Shown here: in pieces, positions 45,568 to 57,529 of the stretch
Numbering within the stretch: the first letter of the stretch is position 1
Layout of the letters: each line of letters begins with the position of its first letter
DNA from: Perognathus longimembris pacificus
Lineage: Eukaryota > Chordata > Mammalia > Rodentia > Heteromyidae
Reading direction: 5' to 3'
Assembly: GCF_023159225.1 (NCBI RefSeq)
Contig: NC_063166.1
Span: 50,331,649-50,395,648 of the forward strand
DNA: 64,000 nt
The notes under the pieces: generated by a model
Database searches by the model: none
What the model was told of the DNA's origin: nothing
What the model saw: only the letters and a program-made list of their open reading frames with translations
Program-made: the position numbers and the translations under genes

Positions 45568-46480
45568 CTTTATTCACAAATTCTTCTCCCACGAGAATGT
45601 CATCTTGTAGGCAGCAGGAACTGGGCCCTCAGCATCTCAGCACCTAGACATTGGCTCAGTGACCAGGAAATGCTTGACCAAGAAACAGAACTGCAGTTTT
45701 GATGGATTCTATTATCTGCTCAGGCCCTAATATAGAATCAGGGCACCAGAAAGAAATGTAAAGTTGGGATCAGTAGAGGACATTGAAAAAGAAAAATACT
45801 TTTAAAAAGAAAGGAAAAGAAAGGAAAAGGGGAGAGGGAGAGAGAGAGAAAGAGAGAGGAAGGAAGGGAGGGAGGGAGGGAGGGAGGGAGGGAGGGAGGG
45901 AGGGAGGGAGGGAGGGAGGGAGGGAGGGAGGGAGGGAATTGAGAACAATTGCATTTTAGGGCACAGGGACCCAAAGGAAATCTGAGTGAAGAAGAAGAAA
46001 TAACGGCATCCCACTGCTTCTACAATAAAGACCAGGTTCCCATCCAGGCAGCTGGAGCCTTCCACACTCTGACACAGAGCAGCCATCATTGTCTTCCATT
46101 TCCCTCTCCTCCCAGACAGAGGTGCTCCTGTCTGCCACCTAAACTCATCCAAGATGTCACAGCGCTGAGTGCTTCCTCCCACTCTGCCCTGCCTGCTGCC
46201 TTCTCTTTCAACACCTATTGAAAGAAATGCTAAGATGCTGGTTCAAAGGCTCCTGTCCCATGCTGAGTTTTTTAAACTTCCCCTCCAGATTGTGGACCTC
46301 TTTTCTTTAGCACATAGGATAGGTTTTTATGTCCTCAGCTTTCTGTCACATCTACTGATATCATAGGGAAGGTCCTGAGAAAAACTATTCACCATGTTTT
46401 AAATTTTCATTTCTTGTGAGAAAGTCATACATTCATATAATTTAAGTTCTCAAAAGATATGTTCCCCCAGACCCACTTTT
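43831..46480. other. Intergenic with several microsatellites
   Basis: (AC)n lies at about 45046-45080 and (CA)n at about 45535-45566. A (GGGA)n tract spans about 45815-45936. No gene is recognised. ORFs rich in Pro/Ser or His/Thr here come from the microsatellites. Confidence 0.6.
45815..45936. repeat. (GGGA)n microsatellite, potential G-quadruplex tract
   Basis: GAGA/GGAA at the left passes into about 18 GGGA units. The plus strand has many GGG runs spaced by one A. Confidence 0.95.
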
Positions 46481-47165
46481 TATCTTCCTTTTGCATTCTT
46501 CTTATGCAGATATATGCAAATAAAAGCACTTGCTCTTTTATTCTTTTTCCTTTCTTGCCCTAAAAGCAGCATTCCAGGTTTGCTGTTCTTTCAACATCAG
46601 CACATGAAGAGTTGCGTGATCTTTTTAAAATAGCTGGCAAGCATTCCACTATTCAAGGTATCAGAAATCATTCATCCTTTAAAGTGTGTCCAATCTTTGC
46701 CTATTTTGTGGGCACATAGGTATGTATCTATGGGATAAATTTCAGAAATGAGATTTTAAGAATCACTCTGATAGTGGAGAGATAATGTATTGTTGAAGTT
46801 AAATTTCACATTTATCTTTTCAAGAATGAGACTGTATGTATTTCATATACTTATTGCTTTTTGTGGTTCTCCAGTGAAGGTTTTGCCTCTTTTCGTAGTG
46901 GACTATTTGTCCTTTTCTTGATTTATTTATTTATTTATTTTTATTATTATTATTTTTTTGGCCAGTCCTGGGCCTTTAGCACTCTGCCACCTGAGCCACA
47001 GCGCCCCTTCTGGCCGTTTTCCATATATGTGGTACTGGGGAATCGAACCTAGAGCTTCATGTGTAGGAGGCAAGCGCTCTTGCCACTAGGCCATATTCCC
47101 AGCCCCCTTTTCTTGATTTTTAGATCTCTTCATACATCAGAGAAATTCATATATTGTGACAGTAG
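46480..47165 (-). mobile_element. Old L1 3'-region remnant, split by a SINE
   Basis: GTCCAATCTTTGCCTATTTTG, TATCTATGGGATAAATTTCAG and, beyond the inserted SINE, TTTTAGATCTCTTCATACATC read like the complement of an old L1 3' portion. All frames are disrupted. The bounds are approximate. Confidence 0.45.
46911..47119 (-). repeat. Internally deleted dimeric ID SINE with 14-bp target duplications
   Basis: CCTTTTCTTGATTT flanks the insert at 46911-46924 and 47106-47119. The body goes from CCAGTCCTGGGCCTT directly to TAGCACTCTGCCACCTGAGC, so about 50 bp of the usual sequence is missing. Confidence 0.92.
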
Positions 47166-47208
47166 ATGAAAATTCTTTTCAATTCTCTTCTTTGTGATGA
47201 CTTAAAGT

Positions 47209-47418
47209 CAGAGCCTCAGCCCTGGGTGCTGTCCCTGAGCTTTTTTGCTCAAAGATAGTGCTCCACCACTTGAGCCCACTTCTAGCTTGCTTTGGTGGTT
47301 GTTTGGAGATAAGAGTCTCATGGACTTTTCTGCCTGGGTGGCCTTTGAACCAAGATCCTCAGATCTCAGCCTCCTGAGTAGCTATGATTACAGGCATGAA
47401 CTACTAGTGCCCAGCTAG
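47209..47418 (-). repeat. Composite SINE
   Basis: CCTGGGTGCTGTCCCTGAGC, AGTGCTCCACCACTTGAGCC and TCTCAGCCTCCTGAGTAGCT on the minus-strand copy. The tail is eroded. Confidence 0.85.
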
Positions 47419-47554
47419 GTCTTTATTCTTGACAATGTTCTCTCAGTTAAATATAGATCACATCAGGCCTTTCATGGCCCTACTGAAATCCTGTCCATCA
47501 TCTGACAACATTTGAATGCAATGATCAAAATTAACATCACCAAAAGAGAAACAA

Positions 47555-47588
47555 ACTCCTGCACTATACCTCTGTATAGTGCAGGAGT
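47555..47588. repeat. Perfect 14-bp inverted repeat with 6-base loop
   Basis: ACTCCTGCACTATA (47555-47568), loop CCTCTG, TATAGTGCAGGAGT (47575-47588). It is not part of a recognised SINE. Confidence 0.95.
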
Positions 47589-47871
47589 AAATCCCAGTCC
47601 AAGGAATACATCTGTCTCTGATCCATTCACCAGTTTGTCAGAGGACAACATAAAGGTGGTCCTTAAATGATTGTATGGGGATTTAATGAGCTGAGTCCAA
47701 AATGTGGAATTTCTACAAAACAGTGGCCCAATTCATCCAATAAAGAGTGGCAATGGAAAAAGTAAGTTATATAATATATAAAATAAAAATGAAAAATAAA
47801 TAAGAGAGCTAAGGGATAGACTATAGAAAGAAAGATTCAAACAAATTAGCTACAAACACTCATTTATTGCT

Positions 47872-48232
47872 GTGGTTTAGACAGGATTTGTTCTCCAAGG
47901 GTTCATGTATTGGAAGGCTGGTTTCCAATATGTCTGTGTTAAGAGGTAAGGGGCCTATTGGATGTCCTTGCTGCCCCTGCAAGGGACTGATGTCAGTCTC
48001 AGGGTGAAAGTGTTGCTATAAAATAACAAGACAGGTTCCTCCCCAAGATTGTTGCTTTCTGTCTCACCAGATGTCCCCTCTTGCATATCCTCCCCCTGCT
48101 GAGTCCATCAGCTGTGCAGTTCTCAGCAGAGCAAAGCAGATACCAATGCCATGCCTTTGGTCTCTACAGCTGTGAACTGAATGAACTTCTTTTCTTCATG
48201 AATTACTCAGCTCCAGGTGCTTGGATAAGGCC
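47872..48232 (+). mobile_element. MaLR-like LTR remnant
   Basis: TGCTGTGGTTTAGACAGGAT, TTCTCCAAGGGTTCATGTATTGG, GAGGTAAGGGGCCTATTGG and the terminal CTGTGAACTGAATGAACTTC block follow the plan of MaLR LTRs. It is non-coding. The subfamily was not assigned. Confidence 0.5.
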
Positions 48233-48712
48233 TTAGAAAGCAAGTTCCTGCATTAAGCAATCACAGAAATGTGGATGCTGGTAAATGTCAGACAATATTA
48301 AGAAATTAAGTGTTTCAGTATATAGTGCAATTATGTTTTTAATCTCTAAAAACTTCTTACCTCATAGTGATGTATATTGAAGTATTTCTTGATGAAATGG
48401 CATCTGGGACTGGATTTAGCAAATACAGATAATATATTAATATACAGACACATGCATGCACATGCGCACTCATATCCAATATATCAGAAATTGTTCAGGG
48501 TCAGTAATCAGGTTCTACATGCTTCCCTTAAGTCTTGAGCATAGATTTTTTTCCAGGAGGCATGTGTTGAATTCCCCAAAGAAAGAGTCATATTGGCTCA
48601 GGGGCCCAGTTTGGTTTCTACATATTCCTCATCTCTCAGCAGCTGTCTCTACTTAAATTGGTTCATCCCATGAATATGATAAGGTGATGGTAGTCTGGTA
48701 GGAGTTGATAAT

Positions 48713-48971
48713 CTTAGTTTTTCATTTCATCTTTTTTTTTTTCTTTCTTTTTTTTTTTTTTTTGCCAGTCCTGGGCCTTGGACTCAGGGCCTGAGCACTG
48801 TCCCTGGCTTCTTTTTGCTCAAGGATAGCACTCTGCCACTTGAGCCACAGCACCACTTCTGGCCATTTTCTATATATGTGGTACTGGGGAATTGAACCCA
48901 GGGCTTCATGTATGTGAGGCAAGCACTCTTGCCACTAGGCCAAATTCCCAGCCCCTTAGTTTTTCATTTCA
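48713..48971 (-). repeat. Dimeric ID SINE with perfect 17-bp target duplications
   Basis: CTTAGTTTTTCATTTCA is at 48713-48729 and 48955-48971. The body is full length in the minus orientation with a long T-rich tail complement. It is a young copy. Confidence 0.95.
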
Positions 48972-48982
48972 AATATTGTCAA

Positions 48983-49205
48983 CCTCCTCTTCCTCTTCCT
49001 CTTCCTCCTCCTCCTCTTCCTCCTTCTCCTCCTCCTTTTCCTCCTCCCCCTTCTTATTCTTTGTTTGTGACAATTCTAGGGATTGAACTCAGGTTTTTCC
49101 ACTCAAAGCTAGTGTTCTACCACTTCAGCCACATCACCACTTTCAACTTTTTGGTGGTTCATTGGTGATAAAAGTCTTATGGACTTTCCTGACTGGGCTG
49201 GCTCA
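48983..49205 (-). repeat. Truncated composite SINE with CCT/CTT microsatellite tail
   Basis: The (CCT)n/(CTT)n tract at 48983-49056 precedes GATTGAACTCAGG, CACTCAAAGCTAGTGTTCTACC and ACTTTCCTGACTGGGCTGGCT. The 7SL-like end is missing. Confidence 0.8.
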
Positions 49206-50265
49206 ACTGCCTTCTTATCAACAGCTAGTTTTTTTCCCTCAATAGGAGTACAGAAAACAAGAGTAGTAAGAATTTCACTATTGGAAATAAAGTGGAACCC
49301 AGGAAAACAAAGCTCTATAAAGTGGTTTTTAAATTTTTAATTGTTTTATTCCCAAACATAATGGATAAAGGGCTTTCGAAGGACATCCCAATCAATTGTG
49401 CTATTCCTTTTTCTAACTACTAACTTCTCACTCACATACCATATATTCATCTCCAAGTCCTGTTCACTTACAATGCATAATTCCAAGGTTTGAGGATAAG
49501 TCTATGCATAGCCTATGAAGCACAGTTTTCTAACCTGGTCTTAATCACTGAATCAGTATAAGGGACACTAAAATCACTTGTCCATTAGTGTTCTCTGCAT
49601 AGTGTCCTTGGGGAAAAATATTTGAGGCTCTTAGCCTCAAATTTTTCTTTGAGGTTAACAGGAATGGCACAATGATCTTTTTGCTATGTGAAGTGATCCA
49701 CAAAAATTTGTGAGTCTAAAGATGAGGAACACAAATGGAATGGGATGACCACTATTCCACTCCAGAGAAAATAAACATATCCACAAATAGAGTGTTTTAT
49801 AGAACACAATGTTCCATCACAGGAGGCCATCCTCCAAAATACCAGGCCAACACCCATCTTCACCTCCTACCTACATCAAACCATGACAACTGACATGGTC
49901 ATACCCAGTAGCATCTGGAAGCTACTTCACATGTTAAGCTTCCTTAAAATTTGAAATATTTTATTAGGTATCATAACATCAGTAAGTTTACATAATATAT
50001 TATATATGGCACTGAAATAGCAAGGTTATACAAGGATAATGGAATAGATACTCCAACAATAATTTCCTAGGTAGTTATCATCATAGTTGAACATTAAAAG
50101 ATGAGGAGCTGAGTTCAAGTCCCACAACTGACCAAAATCATATGTTTTTTCTATGATGCAGACTAATTCATAAAGTAGGCACAGATCAGCCATAGCAATG
50201 AAGTAGAACAATTAACAATACATGCCAGTAAAATTAGGTGAATATATCCAGTCTGTCTATCTGTC
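49206..50265. other. Intergenic, no recognised gene
   Basis: AT-rich unique-looking DNA. It includes a small 10-bp hairpin at 49620-49642 (ATTTGAGGCT / AGCCTCAAAT, loop CTT). Confidence 0.45.
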
Positions 50266-50291
50266 TGCCTGTCTGTGTGTCTGTCTCTCTT

Positions 50292-50322
<31 letters not shown>

Positions 50323-50584
50323 GCCAGTCCTGGGCCTTGGACTCAGGGCCTGAGCACCGGTCCCTGGCTTCTTTTAGCTCAAGGCTAGCACTCTGCCACT
50401 TGAGCCACAGTGCCCCTTCTGGCCATTTTCTGTATATGTGGTGCTGGGGAATTGAACCCAGGGCCTCATGAATACGAGGCAGGCACTCTAGCCACTAGGC
50501 CATATCCCCAGCCCTCTCTTTCTCTCTTGCTCTCTCTCTCTATATATATATACATATACATATACATATATATATACATATATG
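50266..50584 (-). repeat. Dimeric ID SINE inserted in a CT/TA microsatellite
   Basis: CT-rich repeat (50266-50300), then the SINE body at 50302-50514 in minus orientation. CT repeat follows (50515-50540), then (TA)n with ACATA words to 50584. The SINE appears to have landed within the CT run. Confidence 0.9.
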
Positions 50585-51920
50585 TCTTTGTTCAAGTTTT
50601 ACTGCACTGAACCAATTGCACATGGCTGACTACATGGAATATGAAACAGTGGATAAAGGGGTACTGCTTGGTAACCTTGAAGTTTGTCTTATCCAGTTAA
50701 TATGGGAGGGAACGTTTTTCTGTATCTTCTTTTCAGATCAAACAAATTCATATCTACTCAGGACAACAGATCTTTTTTCCCTTTTATATTCTTAGTAGTG
50801 TTAAATTGTATCAGTTGGTTTTCTGATAGTAAAGTAATTATTCATTCCTAGAATAAGCTGAACTTTCACATTAAAGAATAAACAAAAGATTGGGGAAAAC
50901 ATCATGGCAGATTCTTCCTGTTGCTGCAGAGTGAATGCCTTGAAGTGTGGTGAGGGCCCAGATATATCAGTGTCATGAGCACATCTTTCAGCATCATTAG
51001 CCTTGAGCCTGCTTGAGCCTTTGCATCAAGGACATGTGTTCCACAGAGCATTGGTACACATTCCTGTTCTGATGCTGCATGGAATTGGGGCTGTGATCAG
51101 CTTAGCGACCTCTTGATTGCTCCCACCACTGATGGATTGCCATGAGTCCTCTCCTCTCCCAAGCCTGGGATGCCCTAGGAAAGAGCTGTCCATGCCTAAC
51201 TATCACATGTTGTCCAATTAATAAGGAATGGACCTCTACAGGTCCCTTCCTACAAGTTTCCTGGAGCACTAATGTTTCTAGCCAGCAATACGCTGACTTA
51301 TATTACACTGATAACTCTCAGGTTATGAAAGCAGAATGGAAACTCTGTTTTTCATAAGTGTTGGAAAGGTTTCCTGAATTTACAACACACTAAATCAAAA
51401 CTGAAGATAAGGCAATCTTCAATTTAAACTTTTCTTACAACATTCCTTCTACATATGGAAATAGAAGCAGTTTTCCCTCACTGAACTTCTGTGGCAATGA
51501 CAGTTTTATCACTGAGTGAAGATGACGTGAAATACTAGATCACAATAGACAAGAACACAGCAGATAAACAGCTAAAAGGAGGTTGAGAAGAAAGCAATAT
51601 GGTTGCTTCCCAAATAAACAGGATTTTTTTTTTTTGCTGGCAAAACTTTCTTTACCTGGTCAGTCATTTGAGGACATATACAAACTCAAATGGGGGGAGG
51701 GGGAAATGCCAGCTCAGACATTTGCTCTTATGAGAACTAAACCCAGCTAATGAGGGAACTTCAAGCTTAGCTTTTACTGATTACTGAAGAAATCACAGCA
51801 GCTGCTTCCATCTGCCAAGTGTTGTAGTTTGATAGCATATTGCCCCAAACAGACATGTTTGGCCTTGATAACAGAGCTGAGGTTTATTGTATCCTTTCTC
51901 TGCCCAGGCTCTGTGTTAAG
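50585..51920. other. Intergenic, no recognised gene
   Basis: Unique-looking DNA without SINEs. The small ORFs have no recognised family. Confidence 0.45.
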
Positions 51921-52615
51921 AATTTGCACATATCCTAATGAATGGGGCAGGGTCATTCCTTCTGATGGAGGAATGACCCTGCCCCATTCGTAAGGAAATG
52001 GAAGGACTTGGAAAAAATCATACTAAGTGAAGTGACCCAGACCCAAAGAAACATAAACCCTATGGTGTCCCTCAAAGGGAATAGCTAGTATATGAATAGG
52101 CTAGTCATGATAGAAGACCAAAATATCCCAATAGCTACACCCATATGACCACATAAGAAGATGCCAAGTGAAATGAACTCCACGTTACAGAAACAAGAGT
52201 TATACCACTGTTGTAATTATTCTCAACACGCCATGTGAACTCATACTACTTTCTCTTTTTCCTTGTCTGTTTGTTTGACTGATTGGTTTAGTTTGGTTTC
52301 TCATTTACTCACTTCCTATGGCTGTACCCTGGCTACCACTGTATCACATCCGAGAACCCTGGATACTGTTTATATGGGTATTAGAACTGGGGAAGGGAGA
52401 GGGAATACCAAAATCGAGAGACAAAGAACAAAAAGACAAACCATTCAAAAAGCAACACTTGCAAAACCATTTGGTGTAAACCAACTGCCCAACTCTTGGG
52501 GGGAGGGGGAAATGAGGGAGGAGGTAACAAGTAGAACAAGAAATGTACTCACTGCTTTTATATGAATCTGTAACCCCTCTGTATCACACATTTTAAAAAA
52601 ATAATTTGCACATAT
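51921..52615 (+). mobile_element. L1-type LINE 3' end with fold-back 5' end and 13-bp target duplications
   Basis: AATTTGCACATAT flanks the insert at 51921-51933 and 52603-52615. Within it, CATACTAAGTGAAGTGACCC, a G-rich polypurine tract (about 52497-52530) and a terminal AAAAAAAT correspond to an L1 3' UTR. It is homologous to 9429-9850. Its first about 26 bases are the inverse complement of the sequence directly following. Confidence 0.85.
51940..51989. repeat. Perfect 21-bp inverted repeat at the L1 5' junction
   Basis: Arms at 51940-51960 and 51969-51989 (GAATGGGGCAGGGTCATTCC and complement, plus T/A) close on an 8-base centre. It is part of the L1 insertion, not of host DNA. Confidence 0.97.
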
Positions 52616-53171
52616 GGCTTGCCTAGTAAGCATGAAGCCTTGGATTCAATTCCTGAGCACCACATAAAGAAAATGCCAGAAGTGCTCTGGGAATATGGCC
52701 TAGTGGTAGAGTGCTTGTCTCATATACATGAAGCCCTGGGTTCGATTCCTCAGCACCACATATATAGAAAAAGCCAGAAGTGGTGCTATGGCTCCTGGGC
52801 CTTGGACTCAGGGCCTGACCACCATCCTTGGCTTCTTCCCGCTCAAGGCTAGCACTCTGCCACCTGAGCCCCTTCTGGCCGTTTTCCATATATGTGGTGC
52901 TGAGGAATCGAACGGAGAGCTTCATGTGTAGGAGGCAAGCACTCTTGCCACTAGGCCATATTCCCAGGCCATCAAGTGGTAGAGTTCTAGTCTTGAGCAA
53001 AAAGGAGCTAGGGGCAGTGCTCAGGCCCTGAGTTCAAGAACCAGTAGTGGCAGAAGAAGAAGAAGAAGAAGAAGAAGAAGAAGAAGAAGAAGAAGAAGAA
53101 GAAGAAGAAGAAGAAGAAGAAGAAGAAGAAGAAGAAGACGACAAAGACGAAGAAGAGGAATTTGCACATAT
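52616..53171 (+). repeat. ID-type SINE, split by an inverted SINE, with (GAA)n tail and third copy of the 13-bp target repeat
   Basis: Body words include GGCTTGCCTAGTAAGCATGA, GCCTAGTGGTAGAGTGCTTG and AAGTGGTAGAGTTCTAG. A minus-strand SINE segment lies at about 52793-52973. The tail at 53051-53138 is (GAA)n, running to 53158 with interruptions. AATTTGCACATAT follows at 53159-53171. Confidence 0.9.
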
Positions 53172-56100
53172 AATCTTGTTTGAGGACTCACATCAGTCCT
53201 TGATTCCATCAAAAGCCCCAAAGTGCTTTCCACCTTTATGACATGTGAGCATTCAAACCAAAAGGAAGTTATATATTAGTCTCTGCTGAGCTTAGGTTTG
53301 AACCTGGAATCTGGCTCTAGAATATTTATTTATTCCCTCTGGTGAAGTCATTGAGATAGAAACTCTCCTCGATTCAATAACCTTCAATATTTAATGTGTA
53401 GCCCACTTAGAATTCCCCAGAACTGATTTCTGACTAGTGTTCTATGCAGGCTCAAAATGACTCATACCACTTTCTAGTTTCCTATCTTACAGATGCTTTG
53501 AGTTTTAATAGAATCCCACCAGAAAGCATTTGGAAAAAATGAAATGTGATCAAGGCTATTAAAAAAACTATTTGGCAGAAGAGACTCTGGAGGTAGATTT
53601 ATAAAGTAAAGACCTGACACAATTAAAAGACTTCAATTATCCATTTATTACATTTCCTCTGATGCCAGAGACTGAACTCAGGGGCCTTTTACATTGTAAG
53701 TACACACTCTGCCACCAATCTACATTCTAAGCGTTCTGTCCTTTCACTTGTGTTCTTGGGTCCCATGGATAAACTATTGACCCAAAAATTCACTAATATT
53801 GTCAGTTTCTGACAATTTTCTAAGGAGAATTCCTTATTTTTTTATCTTATTTTCCATGGGTTTAACTAAAAGCATTGTAAAGTTATTGCTGTCTTTGTTT
53901 ACTTACCTTGTACATAAAGAAAGTTTATTATACAATAGGATGCTTAGCAGAAAATACAAGCAATTTATGATAGCATATTAAGTTTTACGCTGTTTTCAAT
54001 CAAGAGTAAATTTAGCATTTTGTAAAACACATTCAACCTGGAATGAGAAAACTTCATTCTATGGCCAGCTGGGCCATTGACCAGCTGTGTAACCCAAAGT
54101 TGCAGCACATTTAGCTTAGAGAAGTTGCCCTGCCTCCTAAATGCAGAAGATAAGATTATCTTGGGAAAGTTCTTGGAAGTGTCCAGTATTTATATGCAAG
54201 ATTGAAGAAAGGAAGAGGGGATGAGAGAATGGAGTCATAAAATTCAATGCATATGCTACAAAATTAGAAAAACTAGGGAAAAGGGTGAGACTGGAGGGAA
54301 GTGGGAGAATAAAAAAAGGGATACCATGGACCAAGATATATTGTGTTCATAAACTGCTTTGTTGAAACCCCTTTATATAGAAACTTAAAGAGAATAAAAA
54401 TATATTTTAAAAATATTTTCCTTGTCTTGCCAAATATCCAAAGGACTTTTCCTCTCTATGACAAGTGAGCATTCAAACTAAAGGAAAGGTATATATCACT
54501 CTTTTCTTATGCTAGAGATTCTAAATATGGCTGTTTTCTCAGGATTTGTGACCCTGGACCCCAGAGCCTCACCAAGTGCTATGATGAATAGCTTCAGCCA
54601 GGAAAGACCCTCTTACTAACTCAAGGTACAGCAGTGAAGGTGAGTGGCTTCCGTCTTTGTTATCTTTTTAATACTATTGCTTTGGTTGAACACAACACAA
54701 TCACAGATAATGATGATTCACGTACACTAACCCAGTAAGGAGTTAGGGTGGGATTACAGTTCCTGTGACTGAAAGTATTGATGAAAGATGGCTACAACAA
54801 ACTCAGGCAGGATTGGTGACAGCCTCAGCACTCCAGATAAATACCTGTGGTGATTAATGTCTGTACATACCAGCAACTTCTCAAGCCCCTGTTGAAAAAT
54901 AGCCCCCTTCCCAATAATGTTCTTCACGGACCTCCATTTGAAATAATTTATATTCTTTGGTCTAGTGGCTTTATATCATTGAGCCTAATGACTGTTTCTA
55001 TTTAATTTTCAGATGCTTAATTACAGTGGAACACTTCAACACCATTAAATTAAAACAAGCTACTAGCTATTCTTGATTGGGACCTGGCACACTTCCAAAT
55101 GACATTAACAGCAGTATCAGATATTTAATTCCTGCCACACATTTTGCTAACTTTGGGGGAAAATAATGGGGAAATGCCTTGCATACATCTGCTGTGAGCT
55201 AGGAACATTTCCATGAGAGAACGAGTTTGTGCAGCATGTTTCATCCACTAATGAGTTTTTAGTATTTTGTGGCAACCAGAGTCCCTCATCTCAGAGTATA
55301 ATGACTTCCCAATTTGGTTTTCATAAGTCCCGCTTATATTACACTTTATGAAAACTAATGAAATTACATATTTCTTGTAATCATGGTCTTTTTTACACTG
55401 TCACATAACCAAGCCTATTATTTGAAGTTGGCAAAGGAGTAGACTTGCCTTTTGGTATAGACAGCAAGCTTTTTAGGTGACACAACACTCTGTAACAACA
55501 GGTACATGTACTGAAAGAGAGGTAAAGGCAACAAGAGGCCCCCGTAAGATAATATTCCTTGGGAATGGATGCTCGGAGTTGGTTTGTGTCTTTACAACAT
55601 CAGTCATATGGGTATTGTTTGCATCTGACAGTTTTTCTTTTAAGATTAATGTGCTTATGAAAACCTTGTGCGTTACTCTACGAGGCAAGCTTGAAATCCA
55701 TCAGCATTAGCATCGGAATGACACAATACTGGGAGAGCAAACCAAATGACAAACAGAATCTGGTTTTCAGAGGCCAGTGTGTGTTGAAGAGAAATGATCT
55801 GAAGCCAAAGTTGGCTTCCTTCCAGAAATTCCTCCTGCTGCACTGTCAGACCAGCCCATAACAGGGTAGGGGCTGGAGGAGGGGGAGGCAGAAGAATAGG
55901 GGAGGTGAGAGAGTGCTACAGGCAGAGGGGAGTCAGAAAGAAAGCTCAATTGATTGATTGAAAAACTTGCTCTTTACAGTGAACAACAGTCATATGTAAG
56001 ACCAGGTCATGGAGATAGAAAAAAAATAAATTAAAAAAGGAAAAATTGGAGTGAAAAATGAGACTTTTTTCTGGATCATTAAGGAAAGTCATTTCTAACA

Positions 56101-57465
56101 TCACCATTTGACATGCATTTGGTGATGCCCAGTTGAAATACATGTTGGGAAAGTGCAACATCTGGTAGGATTTGAGAAGAGCAGAAGGGAGGGGGTCCAG
56201 TGGCTTAATGGTGGAGAGTTGCAAAGGACCTCAAGAGCAAAGGAGTCTTTACATTTTGCAAAGATGCTCGAGCTTGCAAGAAGAGGGGAACAGGAGGCTC
56301 CCTCTCCAAGCAAAGAGGAAATCAAATTGATGTCCAGCTTGAGAAATCTGGCTGGTATCTGTGGTTACAAGAGTTGTGCCAGATACTTTCAGGGCTCCGA
56401 GTGAACATTATATAAAGCTGGAAAATGGATGCCAGGCCTGGCAGACAGGAAGGTGGGAGGGGCTGGAGGGCCCCCACCCCCATGTCCGAATGTGGGAGTT
56501 GACAGCCCACTAAGCTGAGAAGGACTAGAAGGTTCCCACCCTCCTTCCCCCTCCTCATATTGGCTACCATCTTTCTTGATTTCAGACAGCTTCTCTTCAG
56601 CTCAGCCTGCCCGGATCCCACTTTCTCGGCTCAGAAGGTGGGTGGCCAGAAAGAGACGAGAACAGCACTTGAGAGTTTCCTGGATCTGCTGCTTTTGGAG
56701 TCTCAAATCACTTCCAAATGCAGCAGACTAGCAGAGTGCCAAGAGATTGCACTGCCTGCAGCAACTGCATATTCAAGATGAAATAAATCTGTGGGACTCC
56801 AAGCCTGCTGCTGCCAGTGACATGGGCCAAGAGGCTGTCACTGCCTGGAGGAGTTGGGAATCGTGGGCCAGAGGCTTGGTTTTCACACCATCTCAGCCCA
56901 GGCGGACACTCCAGAGTGTTGCCTCCTCTGTCTGGCTTGGGAAAGATCTGGGAAGACCAAGCGCCTGCACTAGAAAGTCTGTCCAAGAATGAGGAAGATA
57001 GAAATGACATGAGGAATAACCAGCAACTTCTGCCAGCTGCCTGGGACCTGCTCCTGGACATCTACATCTGGAGAGCCCCATCTCAGCTCAGGTCTTAGAA
57101 AACAGTGCTAGTGGAGGTCAGATTAGCTTTTCTGAGATAATATTTCTCAAAAGTCTAGGCACATACATGCCCAGCTCTGCAGCTTTCAAGGATAGGAGAA
57201 AGTATGGGTGATGGAGGCTGCTACGAGCCCTGACCCTCAACACAGGCTTTGGTCTTTTCTTTCCTCCTCCCAGATAGTACACGTACAGGACAGAAGATAG
57301 TCACCTGTACCAAGGAACTGAAAGCTAGGAATGATTATAATGAAGCTTGGCTTCCTTAGAATGCAAGGCAGATTCTTCTGAGAATGATTTTTCTATGCAG
57401 GTTCTTCAAAGCCAGATCTGTAGAGAAAAGCAGTAGCTGGGAACTAGAGGAACCCTCTGCAGCCC
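53172..57465. other. Intergenic 4.3 kb without recognised SINE
   Basis: No gene was recognised; the longest frames (about 117 codons near 56.7-57.1 kb) lack family features. The 54.95-55.40 kb part is rich in TAAT words and repeat-free. A CATT run lies at 57466-57492. Confidence 0.45.
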
Positions 57466-57529
57466 CCATTCATTCATTCATTCATTCATTCATTTGTCTG
57501 TCTATTTGTATGTTTATTTACTTACTTGC

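Noticed and set aside
49620..49642. 10-bp hairpin ATTTGAGGCT/AGCCTCAAAT
   Set aside because: Short arms and a 3-base loop are not unusual at this sequence length; no context supports a function.
53047..53241. Poly-glutamate ORF and its poly-leucine complement
   Set aside because: Pure (GAA)n SINE tail; no coding evidence.
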